A stretch of DNA of 64,000 nucleotides, from positions 126,001-190,000 of the IMG/VR virus record IMGVR_UViG_3300040801_003999; one strand, given 5' to 3'. Below, one piece after another: positions 44,514 to 50,819 of this stretch; within the stretch, counting starts at the first letter, position 1; every line of letters begins with the position of its first letter. The notes beneath the pieces were generated by a model, which saw only the letters and a program-made list of their open reading frames with translations, had not been told where the DNA came from and searched no databases. The translations under genes were made by a program, and so were the position numbers. Source of the stretch: a virus.

Positions 44514-44590
44514 AGGCCTCGGTGGGGGTCGAACCCACATGTGTCCAATTACCCTTTCATCGGTTTAGAAGACCGAGGGGATACGAGGCC
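44514..44590 (-). tRNA. tRNA-Arg (TCT)-like, no D-arm
   Basis: Acceptor GGCCTCG/CGAGGCC and T-arm GTGGG TTCGACC CCCAC are canonical, and TCGGT CTTCTAA ACCGA is a perfect anticodon arm. Only TATCCCC lies between acceptor and anticodon stem where a D-arm should be, and a 21-base stretch containing GGTAATTGG (D-loop-like) follows it. May be a rearranged or pseudo tRNA. Confidence 0.7.
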
Positions 44591-44608
44591 ATTACTGACT
44601 ACTAAAGT

Positions 44609-44637
44609 AGTATATCAACCATATATGAATCTGTCAA
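44609..44637 (-). promoter_or_regulatory. Sigma70 promoter
   Basis: TTGACA, 17 bases, TATACT on the minus strand, 19 bases ahead of the tRNA-Arg (TCT)-like gene. Confidence 0.7.
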
Positions 44638-44679
44638 GCGCAAAAACCGCCAAGTTTAAAAGATTTAATAAGAGGCTAA

Positions 44680-44928
44680 TCAATGAGTTTCTTCGAACTC
44701 TTCGATCAACTGTTCATATTTCTCAATGATGCGATCATATTGGGCTGGAGGGAGTGATAATTGCATGGATTTTTTAAGAAAATATAGGCGACCCTCGGCC
44801 GTGATCTCATATTTTGTAGTATAAGCAGTGTGACCGTGGCCCATATCTTCTGAGAAGACTCTGCTGGTCAAGTACTTGGCTTTGGCTATCGAACGGCCAA
44901 ATTCCTTTTTGGCTTCATTAAGCTCCAT
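44680..44928 (-). CDS. Small hypothetical protein
   Basis: 82 residues from ATG 44928 (AAGGA at 5 bases). MELNEAKKEFGRSIAKAKYLTSRVFSEDMGHGHTAYTTKYEITAEGRLYF and a helical tail. An upstream GTG at 45030 (116 residues) keeps the frame but would overlap the neighbour by 113 bases. No family recognised. Confidence 0.55.
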   Translation of the reverse strand: MELNEAKKEFGRSIAKAKYLTSRVFSEDMGHGHTAYTTKYEITAEGRLYFLKKSMQLSLPPAQYDRIIEKYEQLIEEFEETH

Positions 44929-45145
44929 GATATCCTTTTGCTCGTCGTCGCTGCTGCCTTCGAGCCTTTCGAGCCTTTTTCTTTTTCGCTCTTCGTTTTC
45001 GGAGTTTGGTTCGTTTGTGTCGTCTTTCACTTAATGGCTCCTCGCCCTCGTCCACGAGGCCGGCAAATTTCTCGTTTAACTCTGCGATGAGTTCATCATA
45101 GAGTTCTTTTTCATTTTCATTTAATTCTAAGTTGTCTTCACGCAT
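44918..45145 (-). CDS. Small basic protein
   Basis: 75 residues. Acidic first half (LNENEKELYDELIAELNEKFAG), then an extremely basic end (RRHKRTKLRKRRAKKKKARKARRQQRRRAKG is one run), typical of RNA- or DNA-binding tails. Strong AGGAG ribosome binding site. Its 3' end overlaps the next gene by 11 bases. Confidence 0.55.
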   Translation of the reverse strand: MREDNLELNENEKELYDELIAELNEKFAGLVDEGEEPLSERRHKRTKLRKRRAKKKKARKARRQQRRRAKGYHGA

Positions 45146-45155
45146 TTCTGCTCCT

Positions 45156-45434
45156 TTATTTATAATAAATATCTAGCACATTCGGGTCATCATAGATGAC
45201 ACTCGACAAGAAAGACACCAAGTTCACTTTTCGGAATACGCGCGAAGGCTGCATGACATTCCTGTATTGGTCGCTGTCGCTGTCGCGCCATTCCAATATC
45301 TTCACATAACCTCGACGATCCGGAGGATATGATATAACAACCGGAGTCCGCACGGGGATCTTTATATTGGGCTCTGAAAGATTTTTTGGTGCGATATAAA
45401 AAATGCGAGCCACAAACGCTCTCTGTCTTCCCAT
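45156..45434 (-). CDS. Small hypothetical protein
   Basis: 92 residues: MGRQRAFVARIFYIAPKNLSEPNIKIPVRTPVVISYPPDRRGYVKILEWRDSD, beta-rich, with no family recognised. GAGGTAAAAA ribosome binding site. Confidence 0.5.
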   Translation of the reverse strand: MGRQRAFVARIFYIAPKNLSEPNIKIPVRTPVVISYPPDRRGYVKILEWRDSDSDQYRNVMQPSRVFRKVNLVSFLSSVIYDDPNVLDIYYK

Positions 45435-45486
45435 TTTTTACCTCAAAAAAGTGCGCACCGGATTACAGGAAATTTAACATTCTCAG

Positions 45487-45558
45487 CGGGACATATCGGA
45501 TTCGAACCGATACCTACTAGCGTGACAAGCCAGTGCTCTACCTTTAAGCTAATATCCC
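45487..45558 (-). tRNA. tRNA-Asp (GTC)
   Basis: Acceptor GGGATAT/ATGTCCC, anticodon arm CTGGC TTGTCAC GCTAG, T-loop TTCGAAT, discriminator G. Confidence 0.9.
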
Positions 45559-45639
45559 TTATTTTCTTTTTAATCAATTTATTTTAGGTTCTTGTGCGTC
45601 ACGGATATGTGGCCGTTTTTGAACTCAACTATTCGCTCA

Positions 45640-45715
45640 AATTGTGAACCCACATAGAGCCGAAGCTCGCGGATTAAAAGTCCGCTGCATAAACCTGTTT
45701 CTGCCACCTACCCAC
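45640..45715 (-). pseudogene. Degenerate tRNA-like element, Lys anticodon (TTT) with class II variable arm
   Basis: Anticodon arm GCGGA CTTTTAA TCCGC is perfect and is followed by GAGC-TTCG-GCTC, a class II variable arm. The 3' side (GTGGGTTCACA..) keeps a T-loop start, but no sequence pairs with the acceptor GTGGGTA, so the gene looks broken or cut. Confidence 0.55.
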
Positions 45716-45717
45716 AT

Positions 45718-46017
45718 TCAATATTCTTCTGCATCAAAATCACACAAACCCGAATACTCTGTCATGATCCTACAGTATTCTTGATATGACAAAGTATCCT
45801 TCAAGACTTTTTTCAAGACCTTCAAATTACTTGGTTTTGGGCGAGGCTCTCTATCTCCAATGAAAATTTTCATTGTTCTACCATCATCCTGCACTGAAAT
45901 CTCAACTTCCATATTGTCATCGATCCCAGATGTATATGCCAGAGAGGGGCCAATTAGTTCATTACGATGATCGATGACAACGACCCTGCTGATCTGCTCT
46001 AGCTCTTTCTCGTTCAT
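45718..46017 (-). CDS. Small hypothetical protein
   Basis: 99 residues: MNEKELEQISRVVVIDHRNELIGPSLAY, MEVEISVQDDGRTMKIFIGDREP, and LKKVLKDTLSYQEYCRIMTEY. GGAGG ribosome binding site; its promoter is TTGACA-17-TATAAT about 25 bases upstream, so it heads a transcript. Function unknown. Confidence 0.6.
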   Translation of the reverse strand: MNEKELEQISRVVVIDHRNELIGPSLAYTSGIDDNMEVEISVQDDGRTMKIFIGDREPRPKPSNLKVLKKVLKDTLSYQEYCRIMTEYSGLCDFDAEEY

Positions 46018-46019
46018 GA

Positions 46020-46286
46020 CTAACTACCTCCTCTACCATTATAGTACATACTCAGATCACTGTCAAGCAGCAAGTGTTCACAAAAAGCTCGAAGTTTCGA
46101 AGCAAAAAACACACAATGTTCGTGTTTATGCATACATTCATTGGCCTTTTCGTATTTTTTTGAAATCATGTATGCATCAAATTCATCGATATCAATGACC
46201 CATCGTTGTCCGGAGCCTGTATCATAAAAATCGCGCCACTTGCGTCGAGCAAGTACACGACCATCTGGAAGTTTAACGTAATACAT
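46020..46286 (-). CDS. Small hypothetical protein
   Basis: 88 residues: MYYVKLPDGRVLARRKWRDFYDTGSGQRWVIDIDEFDAYMISKKYEKANEC. Start lies 5 bases after the tRNA-Lys 3' end and lacks a ribosome binding site. The end of its reading frame contains the promoter for the next gene. Confidence 0.5.
   Translation of the reverse strand: MYYVKLPDGRVLARRKWRDFYDTGSGQRWVIDIDEFDAYMISKKYEKANECMHKHEHCVFFASKLRAFCEHLLLDSDLSMYYNGRGGS
46038..46066 (-). promoter_or_regulatory. Consensus sigma70 promoter
   Basis: TTGACA, 17 bases, TATAAT on the minus strand, ahead of the 99-residue gene at 45718-46017. Perfect consensus boxes. Confidence 0.8.
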
Positions 46287-46290
46287 TAAT

Positions 46291-46361
46291 AGGTCGAGAA
46301 GGATTCGAACCTTCGTCCAAGCGATTAAGAGTCGCTCACTCTGACCACTGAGTTACCGGCC
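46291..46361 (-). tRNA. tRNA-Lys (CTT)
   Basis: Anticodon arm AGCGA CTCTTAA TCGCT, T-arm GAAGG TTCGAAT CCTTC. Acceptor GGCCGGT against CTCGACC has two mismatches. Confidence 0.8.
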
Positions 46362-46362
46362 T

Positions 46363-46554
46363 TTAGGTCCATAATATTTCAACATTCATATCATAACCAT
46401 CTGATGCAATGAAGTATGCAAGAAATAGATTAAAGCGCGTAGCGACCATGATTTCTCTGTCTATTATGCGACGATAAGTGGAGTGAAGGTTTTTTGGTGT
46501 GATCTTGACAACCTTTTTATTCTTATATTCATAATAGAACATATCTCTGTACAT
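46363..46554 (-). CDS. Small hypothetical protein
   Basis: 63 residues: MYRDMFYYEYKNKKVVKITPKNLHSTYRRIIDREIMVATRFNLFLAYFIASDGYD. Borders tRNA-Lys by one base. GAG-containing ribosome binding site. Confidence 0.5.
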   Translation of the reverse strand: MYRDMFYYEYKNKKVVKITPKNLHSTYRRIIDREIMVATRFNLFLAYFIASDGYDMNVEILWT

Positions 46555-46566
46555 AAATTATCTCAA

Positions 46567-46638
46567 TTCGGGAACTAGGATTCGAACTTAGATTACAGGA
46601 GTCAAAGTCCTGTGTCTTGCCAATTAGACGATTCCCGA
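46567..46638 (-). tRNA. tRNA-Gln (TTG)
   Basis: Acceptor TCGGGAA/TTCCCGA with U1-A72 as in Gln tRNAs, anticodon arm CAGGA CTTTGAC TCCTG, T-loop TTCGAAT, discriminator A. Confidence 0.9.
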
Positions 46639-46956
46639 TTATTTCCACCAAAATTTTTCATAACTTGAAAATTTTGGGGATATCAGGGCTTTGCAGAGCA
46701 GTAAAAAATTCTTCAGGTGATAAGCAGAGTAGATTGACTTAGATGGCACAACATCAGGATAAATGTCTAATATATTTCCAAAACGGTCATGCAGAACATC
46801 CCAGTGTTCGTGGTATCCGGCCATGTCCTTGCGTATCGACCTGTTTATTTGATCTTCTATCTCCTTAGAAGATCTTTTTAGAAAATCTCTTTCCCATTCT
46901 TCGTCAGAAATACTAATATGGTCTGAACTGCCCCATGATGCTGTTAATTTATTCAT
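46639..46956 (-). CDS. Small hypothetical protein
   Basis: 105 residues from ATG 46956; an upstream TTG at 47004 is not preferred. MNKLTASWGSSDHISISDEEWERDFLKRSSKEIEDQINRSIRKD and YHLKNFLLLCKALISPK. Start overlaps the stop of the 42-residue gene (ATGAATAA). Its stop borders tRNA-Gln. Confidence 0.5.
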   Translation of the reverse strand: MNKLTASWGSSDHISISDEEWERDFLKRSSKEIEDQINRSIRKDMAGYHEHWDVLHDRFGNILDIYPDVVPSKSIYSAYHLKNFLLLCKALISPKFSSYEKFWWK

Positions 46957-47077
46957 GACCGATCCCAAAAAAATGTCTGTAGTAAAATACGATGTCAATA
47001 TCAACCATCTCTTTAGATGTTAGTTTATATCCTTTTGTTTTTAAGGATCCAACAATTCTTGAATCTTCGAAATGCAT
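46949..47077 (-). CDS. Very small ORF (42 residues)
   Basis: MHFEDSRIVGSLKTKGYKLTSKEM... ATG follows tRNA-Phe by 4 bases, and GGAGAC, the 3' acceptor strand of that tRNA, sits at ribosome binding distance. Stop overlaps the next start. The tRNA end doubling as a ribosome binding site is an inference. Confidence 0.45.
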   Translation of the reverse strand: MHFEDSRIVGSLKTKGYKLTSKEMVDIDIVFYYRHFFGIGHE

Positions 47078-47081
47078 AAAA

Positions 47082-47153
47082 TGTCTCCACTTTGATTCGA
47101 ACAAAGACCTCTAGTACTTCACACCAGCGCGTTACCCTTAACGCCATAGAGAC
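47082..47153 (-). tRNA. tRNA-Phe (GAA)
   Basis: Acceptor GTCTCTA/TGGAGAC, anticodon arm CTGGT GTGAAGT ACTAG, T-loop TTCGAAT, discriminator A. Confidence 0.88.
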
Positions 47154-47256
47154 CGGAGCCGGGCACGGACAGGGGCGCTTTGCCTTAAGCTACGCGGATG
47201 ATCATTATAGCATACTTTGACCATTAACGCAACCGCACTCGGATACACTCTTTATT
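47154..47256. other. Gene-free stretch with promoter and G+C-rich tRNA-like scrap
   Basis: Holds the promoter at 47204-47232 and a G+C-rich piece around 47155-47200 with a D-arm-like GTAGCTTAAGGC on the minus strand, perhaps the remains of a tRNA. No ORF. Confidence 0.4.
47204..47232 (-). promoter_or_regulatory. Sigma70-like promoter
   Basis: TTGCGT, 17 bases, TATAAT on the minus strand, about 50 bases ahead of tRNA-Phe. Confidence 0.6.
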
Positions 47257-47511
47257 CTATCGTTCGTCGACACTCTCGTATTTAGAGTCTGAAACATAAG
47301 AAAGATCGCCCCATCCAGTGTATGAGTATCCAATGAGTTGGGCAAATTGAGCCCAATCATCATCGGTCCAGCTTGTATGTTCATTCATAACAGCGAGACT
47401 GTTCAAATCATATCCACCATAATCAAGAAGAAACCGAACAATTGGATTTGCTTTAAAACGAATTACTCCTTCGCTATCTTTTTCGAGAGGTTGGTTCGGG
47501 TGCTTATTCAT
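47257..47511 (-). CDS. Small hypothetical protein
   Basis: 84 residues: MNKHPNQPLEKDSEGVIRFKANPIVRFLLDYGGYDLNSLAVMNEHTSWTDDDWAQFAQLIGYSYTGWGDLSYV. Reminiscent of a short family where FKxNxIVRxLLD and DxAQFxQLIGYSVxGxG are conserved in many phages. GGGGGAG ribosome binding site; overlaps its upstream neighbour by 4 bases. Confidence 0.6.
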   Translation of the reverse strand: MNKHPNQPLEKDSEGVIRFKANPIVRFLLDYGGYDLNSLAVMNEHTSWTDDDWAQFAQLIGYSYTGWGDLSYVSDSKYESVDER

Positions 47512-47894
47512 TCCAACTCCCCCTCATCTCTCACAATAATATCAACAGATTCAGAATAGTAACCATTTGACTCGCCATGCCAGCGAATCGTTACATCACC
47601 CTTTTCTGTTCGAAGATGGTAGAAAGTGGCTGTTAGTGATTCATAACCAAGTTCAGCCTCGTCTCGGACAACTTCTTCCCTAGCCGACAAAATTTCAGTA
47701 TCGACCAAATCGTTAAGGTCTCCATTAATATCTTCGACATAAACATGTTCGCAACAGTCTTGAAAATGCGTCATAAAAACAATCTTCCCATCTTTGCGAT
47801 GAAAAATAATAGCTTGCTGCTGGCGGTGGTCATAATCGAACCTACCCTCTTCTACTTTGTGAAATACATGCCCTTGAATTTCGTCGATTATCAT
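47508..47894 (-). CDS. Small hypothetical protein, DUF7448-like sequence pattern
   Basis: 128 residues. IIDEIQGHVFHKVEE, KIVFMTHFQDCCEHVYVEDINGDLNDLVDTEILSAREE and LTATFYHLRTEKGDVTIRWHGESNGYYSESV resemble a phage family with the FxHxQDCCExVxxExxxGDLxDLxG and GYYSExV signatures. AAGGAG ribosome binding site. Function unknown. Confidence 0.68.
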   Translation of the reverse strand: MIIDEIQGHVFHKVEEGRFDYDHRQQQAIIFHRKDGKIVFMTHFQDCCEHVYVEDINGDLNDLVDTEILSAREEVVRDEAELGYESLTATFYHLRTEKGDVTIRWHGESNGYYSESVDIIVRDEGELE

Positions 47895-47952
47895 TTTTGA
47901 CTCCTTCGTTTCGAATTAATTGCCGTCGTTCGCACAGATGAACGATTGTCTG

Positions 47953-48006
47953 TGCCGAGTCTAGGGATCGAACTTAGAAAAGACCATTAACACTCTCGTT
48001 TCGGCA
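47953..48006 (-). pseudogene. Mini tRNA-like element (54 nt), no D-arm
   Basis: TGCCGA/TCGGCA acceptor-like ends and CTAAG TTCGATC CCTAG T-arm enclose only 21 bases including TGTTAAT. Partly overlaps the hairpin GCACAGA/TCTGTGC at 47932-47955. Looks like a deletion derivative of a tRNA. Confidence 0.5.
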
Positions 48007-48010
48007 AAAT

Positions 48011-48079
48011 AGCGGGAGAGGGAATCGAACCCACCTATGAGGCGTATGAGACCTCCGAGTAACCACTACTCTATCCCGC
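48011..48079 (-). tRNA. tRNA-Met (CAT)
   Basis: Acceptor GCGGGA/TCCCGC, anticodon arm GAGGT CTCATAC GCCTC, T-loop TTCGATT. A CAT anticodon may alternatively be the Ile tRNA precursor. Confidence 0.85.
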
Positions 48080-48088
48080 TGCATTTAT

Positions 48089-48469
48089 TTATGTCCACCA
48101 ACACCACATGACGTCAGCAGCTTCCTTTAGTTTGCTGGTCAAAAGATCATGTGATTTGTTGATCAAATCAAAATCTGTTTCCCAATCTTGAGATTGATAC
48201 CATTCGTACAACTTGGCCGTAATTTCGTAATGAAGAACTTTAGCATCAAGATAATCATCTAATGTCATGCCGATGACAGACTCATTAGCTTTCCAGAATT
48301 CTATTTCAATATCTCGCACGTCAGTGATATACTCTTCAAATTTATCGATTCCCATATGCTCTTCTTCTACAAAATAACACATTGCCGTAAAAAAACTATG
48401 AAAAGCGAACCAATCAGGATCAACATAATTGTCACCTACATTGCGAACTGTAAAATCTTCATTTTTCAT
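48089..48469 (-). CDS. Small hypothetical protein
   Basis: 126 residues, acidic and helical: DWFAFHSFFTAMCYFVEEEHMGIDKFEEYITDVRDIEIEFWKANES and LYEWYQSQDWETDFDLINKSHDLLTSKLKEAADVMW. No family recognised; ribosome binding site weak. Confidence 0.5.
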   Translation of the reverse strand: MKNEDFTVRNVGDNYVDPDWFAFHSFFTAMCYFVEEEHMGIDKFEEYITDVRDIEIEFWKANESVIGMTLDDYLDAKVLHYEITAKLYEWYQSQDWETDFDLINKSHDLLTSKLKEAADVMWCWWT

Positions 48470-48531
48470 TTTTATTGAATTGTGCGTCTATTCGAGTTTT
48501 GCCACAATACTTTACAAATTGCTGTTGACCA

Positions 48532-48613
48532 TGCACTCTCTTGGATTCGAACCAAGGCAAAAATTGTCCACCCTTATCAGGGGTGCGCTCTGACCAGACT
48601 GAGCTAAGAGTGC
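48532..48613 (-). tRNA. tRNA-Ile (GAT)
   Basis: Acceptor GCACTCT/AGAGTGC, anticodon arm CACCC CTGATAA GGGTG, T-arm CTTGG TTCGAAT CCAAG. The variable region of about 12 bases is longer than the usual 5. Confidence 0.87.
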
Positions 48614-48991
48614 TTATTTGTGCTCGCTACAATATTTCTGCGTTATTTGCGTTAATTTTTTCCCGCATTCCAAACATTTATATGCGTCACTTCTCCATAC
48701 AGGATAAACTTTTTTTAAATTTGTTTCAGATTCTTCTTTAGATATTTGCTTGTGAAGATAGTCTTCTATATTAAGAAGACCAGAGTGAATTCCGGAGTGG
48801 CAATTTAAACAAACTAATACGCACTTATCTAATTCGCTTTGAATTTTCCCCCAAGAATTTCTTTTAGATGTTGAAATGTTAAATTCTTTTTCTTCAGGAT
48901 TCAAATGATGGAAAGATAAAGCTGACTCAAAACTATCGAATCCGCAAATTATACAACAATATCCTTTATAAGCTAAAGCACGAAGTTTCGT
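48614..48991 (-). CDS. HNH endonuclease, no canonical start codon (possible frameshift)
   Basis: The conserved HNH module runs from ALAYKGYCCIICGFDSFESALSFHHLNPEE to CVLVCLNCHSGIHSG, with CxxC at the front, HH-N and CxxC-H..H, plus a C-terminal zinc ribbon (CLECG..YCSEH). The frame is open back to an in-frame TAG at 48992-48994, but the first half has only non-ATG codons; the first listed start, a TTG at 48904, would cut the HNH in two. GGAGGAGG sits just upstream, and an ATG at 49004 is in another frame, so a one-base frameshift or a rare start is likely. Homing nucleases often sit in phage tRNA arrays. Confidence 0.65.
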   Translation of the reverse strand, partial: TKLRALAYKGYCCIICGFDSFESALSFHHLNPEEKEFNISTSKRNSWGKIQSELDKCVLVCLNCHSGIHSGLLNIEDYLHKQISKEESETNLKKVYPVWRSDAYKCLECGKKLTQITQKYCSEHK

Positions 48992-49048
48992 CTACCTCCT
49001 CCATCTTTTTAATTTATCATAACTTGTAATGATTTTCTCCTTTCTCAG

Positions 49049-49123
49049 CTGGCCTGACCGGACTTGAACCGGCACCTCCGAGCTTAACAGGCTCGCGCTC
49101 TAACCAATTGTAGCTACAGACCA
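49049..49123 (-). tRNA. tRNA-Asn (GTT)
   Basis: Acceptor TGGTCTG/CAGGCCA, anticodon arm CGAGC CTGTTAA GCTCG, T-loop TTCAAGT, discriminator G. Confidence 0.9.
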
Positions 49124-49131
49124 GATACTAG

Positions 49132-49203
49132 TGGACAATGAGAGATTCGAACTCTCAATTTCGGCTTGCAACGCCGATATGTTCCCGTTAACACTAATCG
49201 CCC
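49132..49203 (-). tRNA. tRNA-Ala (TGC)
   Basis: Acceptor GGGCGAT/ATTGTCC with the G3-U70 pair that identifies Ala tRNAs; anticodon arm TCGGC GTTGCAA GCCGA; T-loop TTCGAAT; discriminator A. Confidence 0.88.
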
Positions 49204-49223
49204 GTATTTTCTTATACCTTGTA

Positions 49224-49296
49224 AAGCGATATCAGGATTCGAACCTGAATCAATGGCTTCGTAGGCCACTGCTCTGTCCAATTGAGCTATATCGCC
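49224..49296 (-). tRNA. tRNA-Arg (ACG)
   Basis: Acceptor GGCGATA/TATCGCT, D-arm GCTC..GAGC, anticodon loop CTACGAA, T-loop TTCGAAT. Confidence 0.9.
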
Positions 49297-49338
49297 AAAT
49301 ACGAACAAATACCGCGCTTTAAACGAAATATTTGTTCA

Positions 49339-49381
49339 CACCTATGGCAGATTCGCACTCCCGTCGCAGTTTTGACAGGTG
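49339..49381 (-). pseudogene. Mini tRNA-like element (43 nt)
   Basis: A 7-bp CACCTGT/ATAGGTG acceptor-like stem with a T-arm-like GGGAG TGCGAAT CTGCC; only about 12 bases stand for the rest. The D-arm and anticodon arm are missing. Confidence 0.5.
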
Positions 49382-49395
49382 CAAAATCCGCCAAG

Positions 49396-49467
49396 TACCC
49401 TCAGCCGGATTCGAACCGACATGACCAGATTGAAAATCTAGCATCCTGACCATTAGATGATGAGGGC
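49396..49467 (-). tRNA. tRNA-Glu (TTC)
   Basis: Acceptor GCCCTCA/TGAGGGT, anticodon arm CTAGA TTTTCAA TCTGG, T-loop TTCGAAT, discriminator A. Confidence 0.9.
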
Positions 49468-49498
49468 ATAACCAATTTCCTATTCACTTTTCAAAGAC

Positions 49499-49690
49499 CT
49501 ACTCTTTAACTTTCTTGAGAATCGACAATTCAACGATCTTCAAAGGCTCCTCGTCGCCGAGATGACCTTTCGCTTCATAAATTGATTCAATATCAACTTT
49601 TTCAGCTTTCGAAAAAAGTTCGTAATATTCCAAAAAACGCTCCCGTTCAGAATCGTCTTGGAAGTACAACTTCTTTTTTTCTCGCTTCAT
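49499..49690 (-). CDS. Small charged protein
   Basis: 63 residues from ATG 49690 (AGGAG 7 bases up). MMKREKKKLYFQDDSERERFLEYYELFSKAEKVDIESIYEAKGHLGDEEPLKIVELSILKKVKE as three short parts: a basic start, a helical middle and a beta-like end. The longer frame reads through tRNA-Pro and is not real. Confidence 0.5.
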   Translation of the reverse strand: MKREKKKLYFQDDSERERFLEYYELFSKAEKVDIESIYEAKGHLGDEEPLKIVELSILKKVKE

Positions 49691-49713
49691 CATTGTCATT
49701 CTCCTATGTTTAG

Positions 49714-49787
49714 TCAGGGAGGCAGGACTCGAACCTGCGTCCTCCTCATTCCAAATGAGGCCACTCAACCACTCGCTTCACTCCCTG
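49714..49787 (-). tRNA. tRNA-Pro (TGG)
   Basis: Acceptor CAGGGAG/CTCCCTG, anticodon arm CCTCA TTTGGAA TGAGG, T-loop TTCGAGT, discriminator A. Confidence 0.9.
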
Positions 49788-49960
49788 AAAAGAGACCACC
49801 ACTCTCTTAAATTCGGCGCGTGACACCCAATCCTGCCTCATAAGCGGCAGGCCCGCCGACCCGTTCATTCAAAAATCGCTTACTGTGGATTGACACCCTT
49901 CATTTACTTCGTTTCGTTGTGTCAGTGGAAATACGATCGTTAATTATTTATATAAATATA
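49788..49960. other. Gene-free stretch upstream of tRNA-Pro
   Basis: Holds the double hairpin above and, at 49945-49952, a TATAAATA on the minus strand that equals the T4 late promoter core. A single occurrence in A+T-rich DNA; weak. Confidence 0.35.
49813..49859 (-). other. tRNA-like double hairpin
   Basis: TCGGCG/CGCCGA outer stem and CCTGCC/GGCAGG inner hairpin with loop GCTTATGA. Possibly another reduced tRNA-like element; no T-loop. Confidence 0.35.
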
Positions 49961-50173
49961 TTAAATATGATCCATATTTGCGATTTTTTTACCCACATAA
50001 ACCAACTTGTCAGGAAATCCTAAATCCGAACCATCAACAGCCTGTTGGTCGGAACTCACAAAAGTCATAAAATAATCGAGGCCAGATCTATTTGTATTAC
50101 CAACGACCTCATTGGTCATGTAATCGATAACTTCGTATAGTTCTTCTGCATCATTCTTTCTTGCATTGTACAT
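49961..50173 (-). CDS. Small hypothetical protein at the head of the tRNA transcript
   Basis: 70 residues: MYNARKNDAEELYEVIDYMTNEVVGNTNRSGLDYFMTFVSSDQQAVDGSDLGFPDKLVYVG. GGAGG ribosome binding site; a consensus promoter lies about 65 bases upstream. Function unknown. Confidence 0.55.
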   Translation of the reverse strand: MYNARKNDAEELYEVIDYMTNEVVGNTNRSGLDYFMTFVSSDQQAVDGSDLGFPDKLVYVGKKIANMDHI

Positions 50174-50442
50174 GATACTACCTCCGCTGTCAAGTGTTTT
50201 TTACAACTTTCTTCGCTTCCTGCGTCGAAGCATGTTTACATTATACACGACCCGACCCATATGTCAACCACTTTTTTGATGCAGGGCCGAGGGTGTATTT
50301 CTAATTATACCACGCTTTCAAAAAAGATTAAATATTTTTAATTGTTATCTTCACCCTCAAAAACTGAAACTTCTTAATAAAGGCCTTAAGCTGTCTGGAG
50401 CGTCAACGAATCTATTCCATGCTGGCGCAAGTCGTATCTCAT
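50174..50442. other. Regulatory stretch before the tRNA array
   Basis: No ORF. A+T-rich, with the two promoters named above. The sequence near 50350-50440 is ordinary. Confidence 0.5.
50240..50267 (-). promoter_or_regulatory. Consensus sigma70 promoter of the tRNA array
   Basis: TTGACA, 16 bases, TATAAT on the minus strand. A second candidate, an extended -10 TGGTATAAT at 50304-50312, lies just upstream. They could transcribe leftward into the first tRNA genes. Confidence 0.75.
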
Positions 50443-50574
50443 CTACAATACTATGAAATAACAATATGGCTTTAGAAGAAAAGACTTGCTGTGCAGCACC
50501 TTCACGGCGGCGAGCTGAGTCTGAGCGAGGCCCCCTGATTTGCGGGCTGCTTTGATTTGGTCAGCGAGTGTCAT
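50443..50574 (-). pseudogene. Truncated Xre-type HTH fragment
   Basis: 43 residues. MTLADQIKAARKSGGLAQTQLAA is the start of an Xre/Cro helix-turn-helix (MTLADQIKAAR.. xQxQLA), after which the sequence breaks off into VKVLHSKSFLLKPYCYF and stops. G+C-rich unlike neighbours. Its ATG overlaps the stop of the next gene upstream. A remnant of acquired DNA. Confidence 0.55.
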
Positions 50575-50819
50575 TTCAACCCCGCGATGATGGCGTTGAT
50601 TTCCCCATCGGCCTCCAGTCCATCACGAAGTCGTGCCACGAAGAACTCTATTTCACCATCTTTTTCGGTCAGCTGTTTGAGGGAATTCTCCAGCGCCTCG
50701 GCGCGGTCGACTGGGTGCAAACTGGAGTCTGTGTAAAATTGAAGATCTTTTGCGATCTGCTCCAGCACGCGGGCGAGTTCGCGAGCCGTTTCCTTAGAGT
50801 CTTGGTTCTTGTTCGTCAT
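50571..50819 (-). CDS. Small acidic protein in a G+C-rich patch
   Basis: 82 residues: SKETARELARVLEQIAKDLQFYTD, DRAEALENSLKQLTEKDGEIEFFVARLRDGLEADGEINAIIAGLK. Helical. GGAG ribosome binding site. By hand count the DNA of 50521-50820 is about 54% G+C, well above surrounding genes, which suggests transfer. Function unknown. Confidence 0.55.
   Translation of the reverse strand: MTNKNQDSKETARELARVLEQIAKDLQFYTDSSLHPVDRAEALENSLKQLTEKDGEIEFFVARLRDGLEADGEINAIIAGLK

Noticed and set aside
44680-45030. 116-residue GTG-start version of the gene at 44680
   Set aside because: It would overlap the upstream gene by 113 bases, while a better ribosome binding site exists for ATG 44928; kept only as an alternative.
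45150-45170. TATAAATA on the minus strand near 45157 as a T4-type late promoter
   Set aside because: It overlaps a stop codon and the AGGAG of the next gene, so a start would fall inside the ribosome binding site.
49499-49768. 89-residue version of the small charged protein
   Set aside because: The extra N-terminal residues are coded by tRNA-Pro; the ribosome binding site points to 49690.
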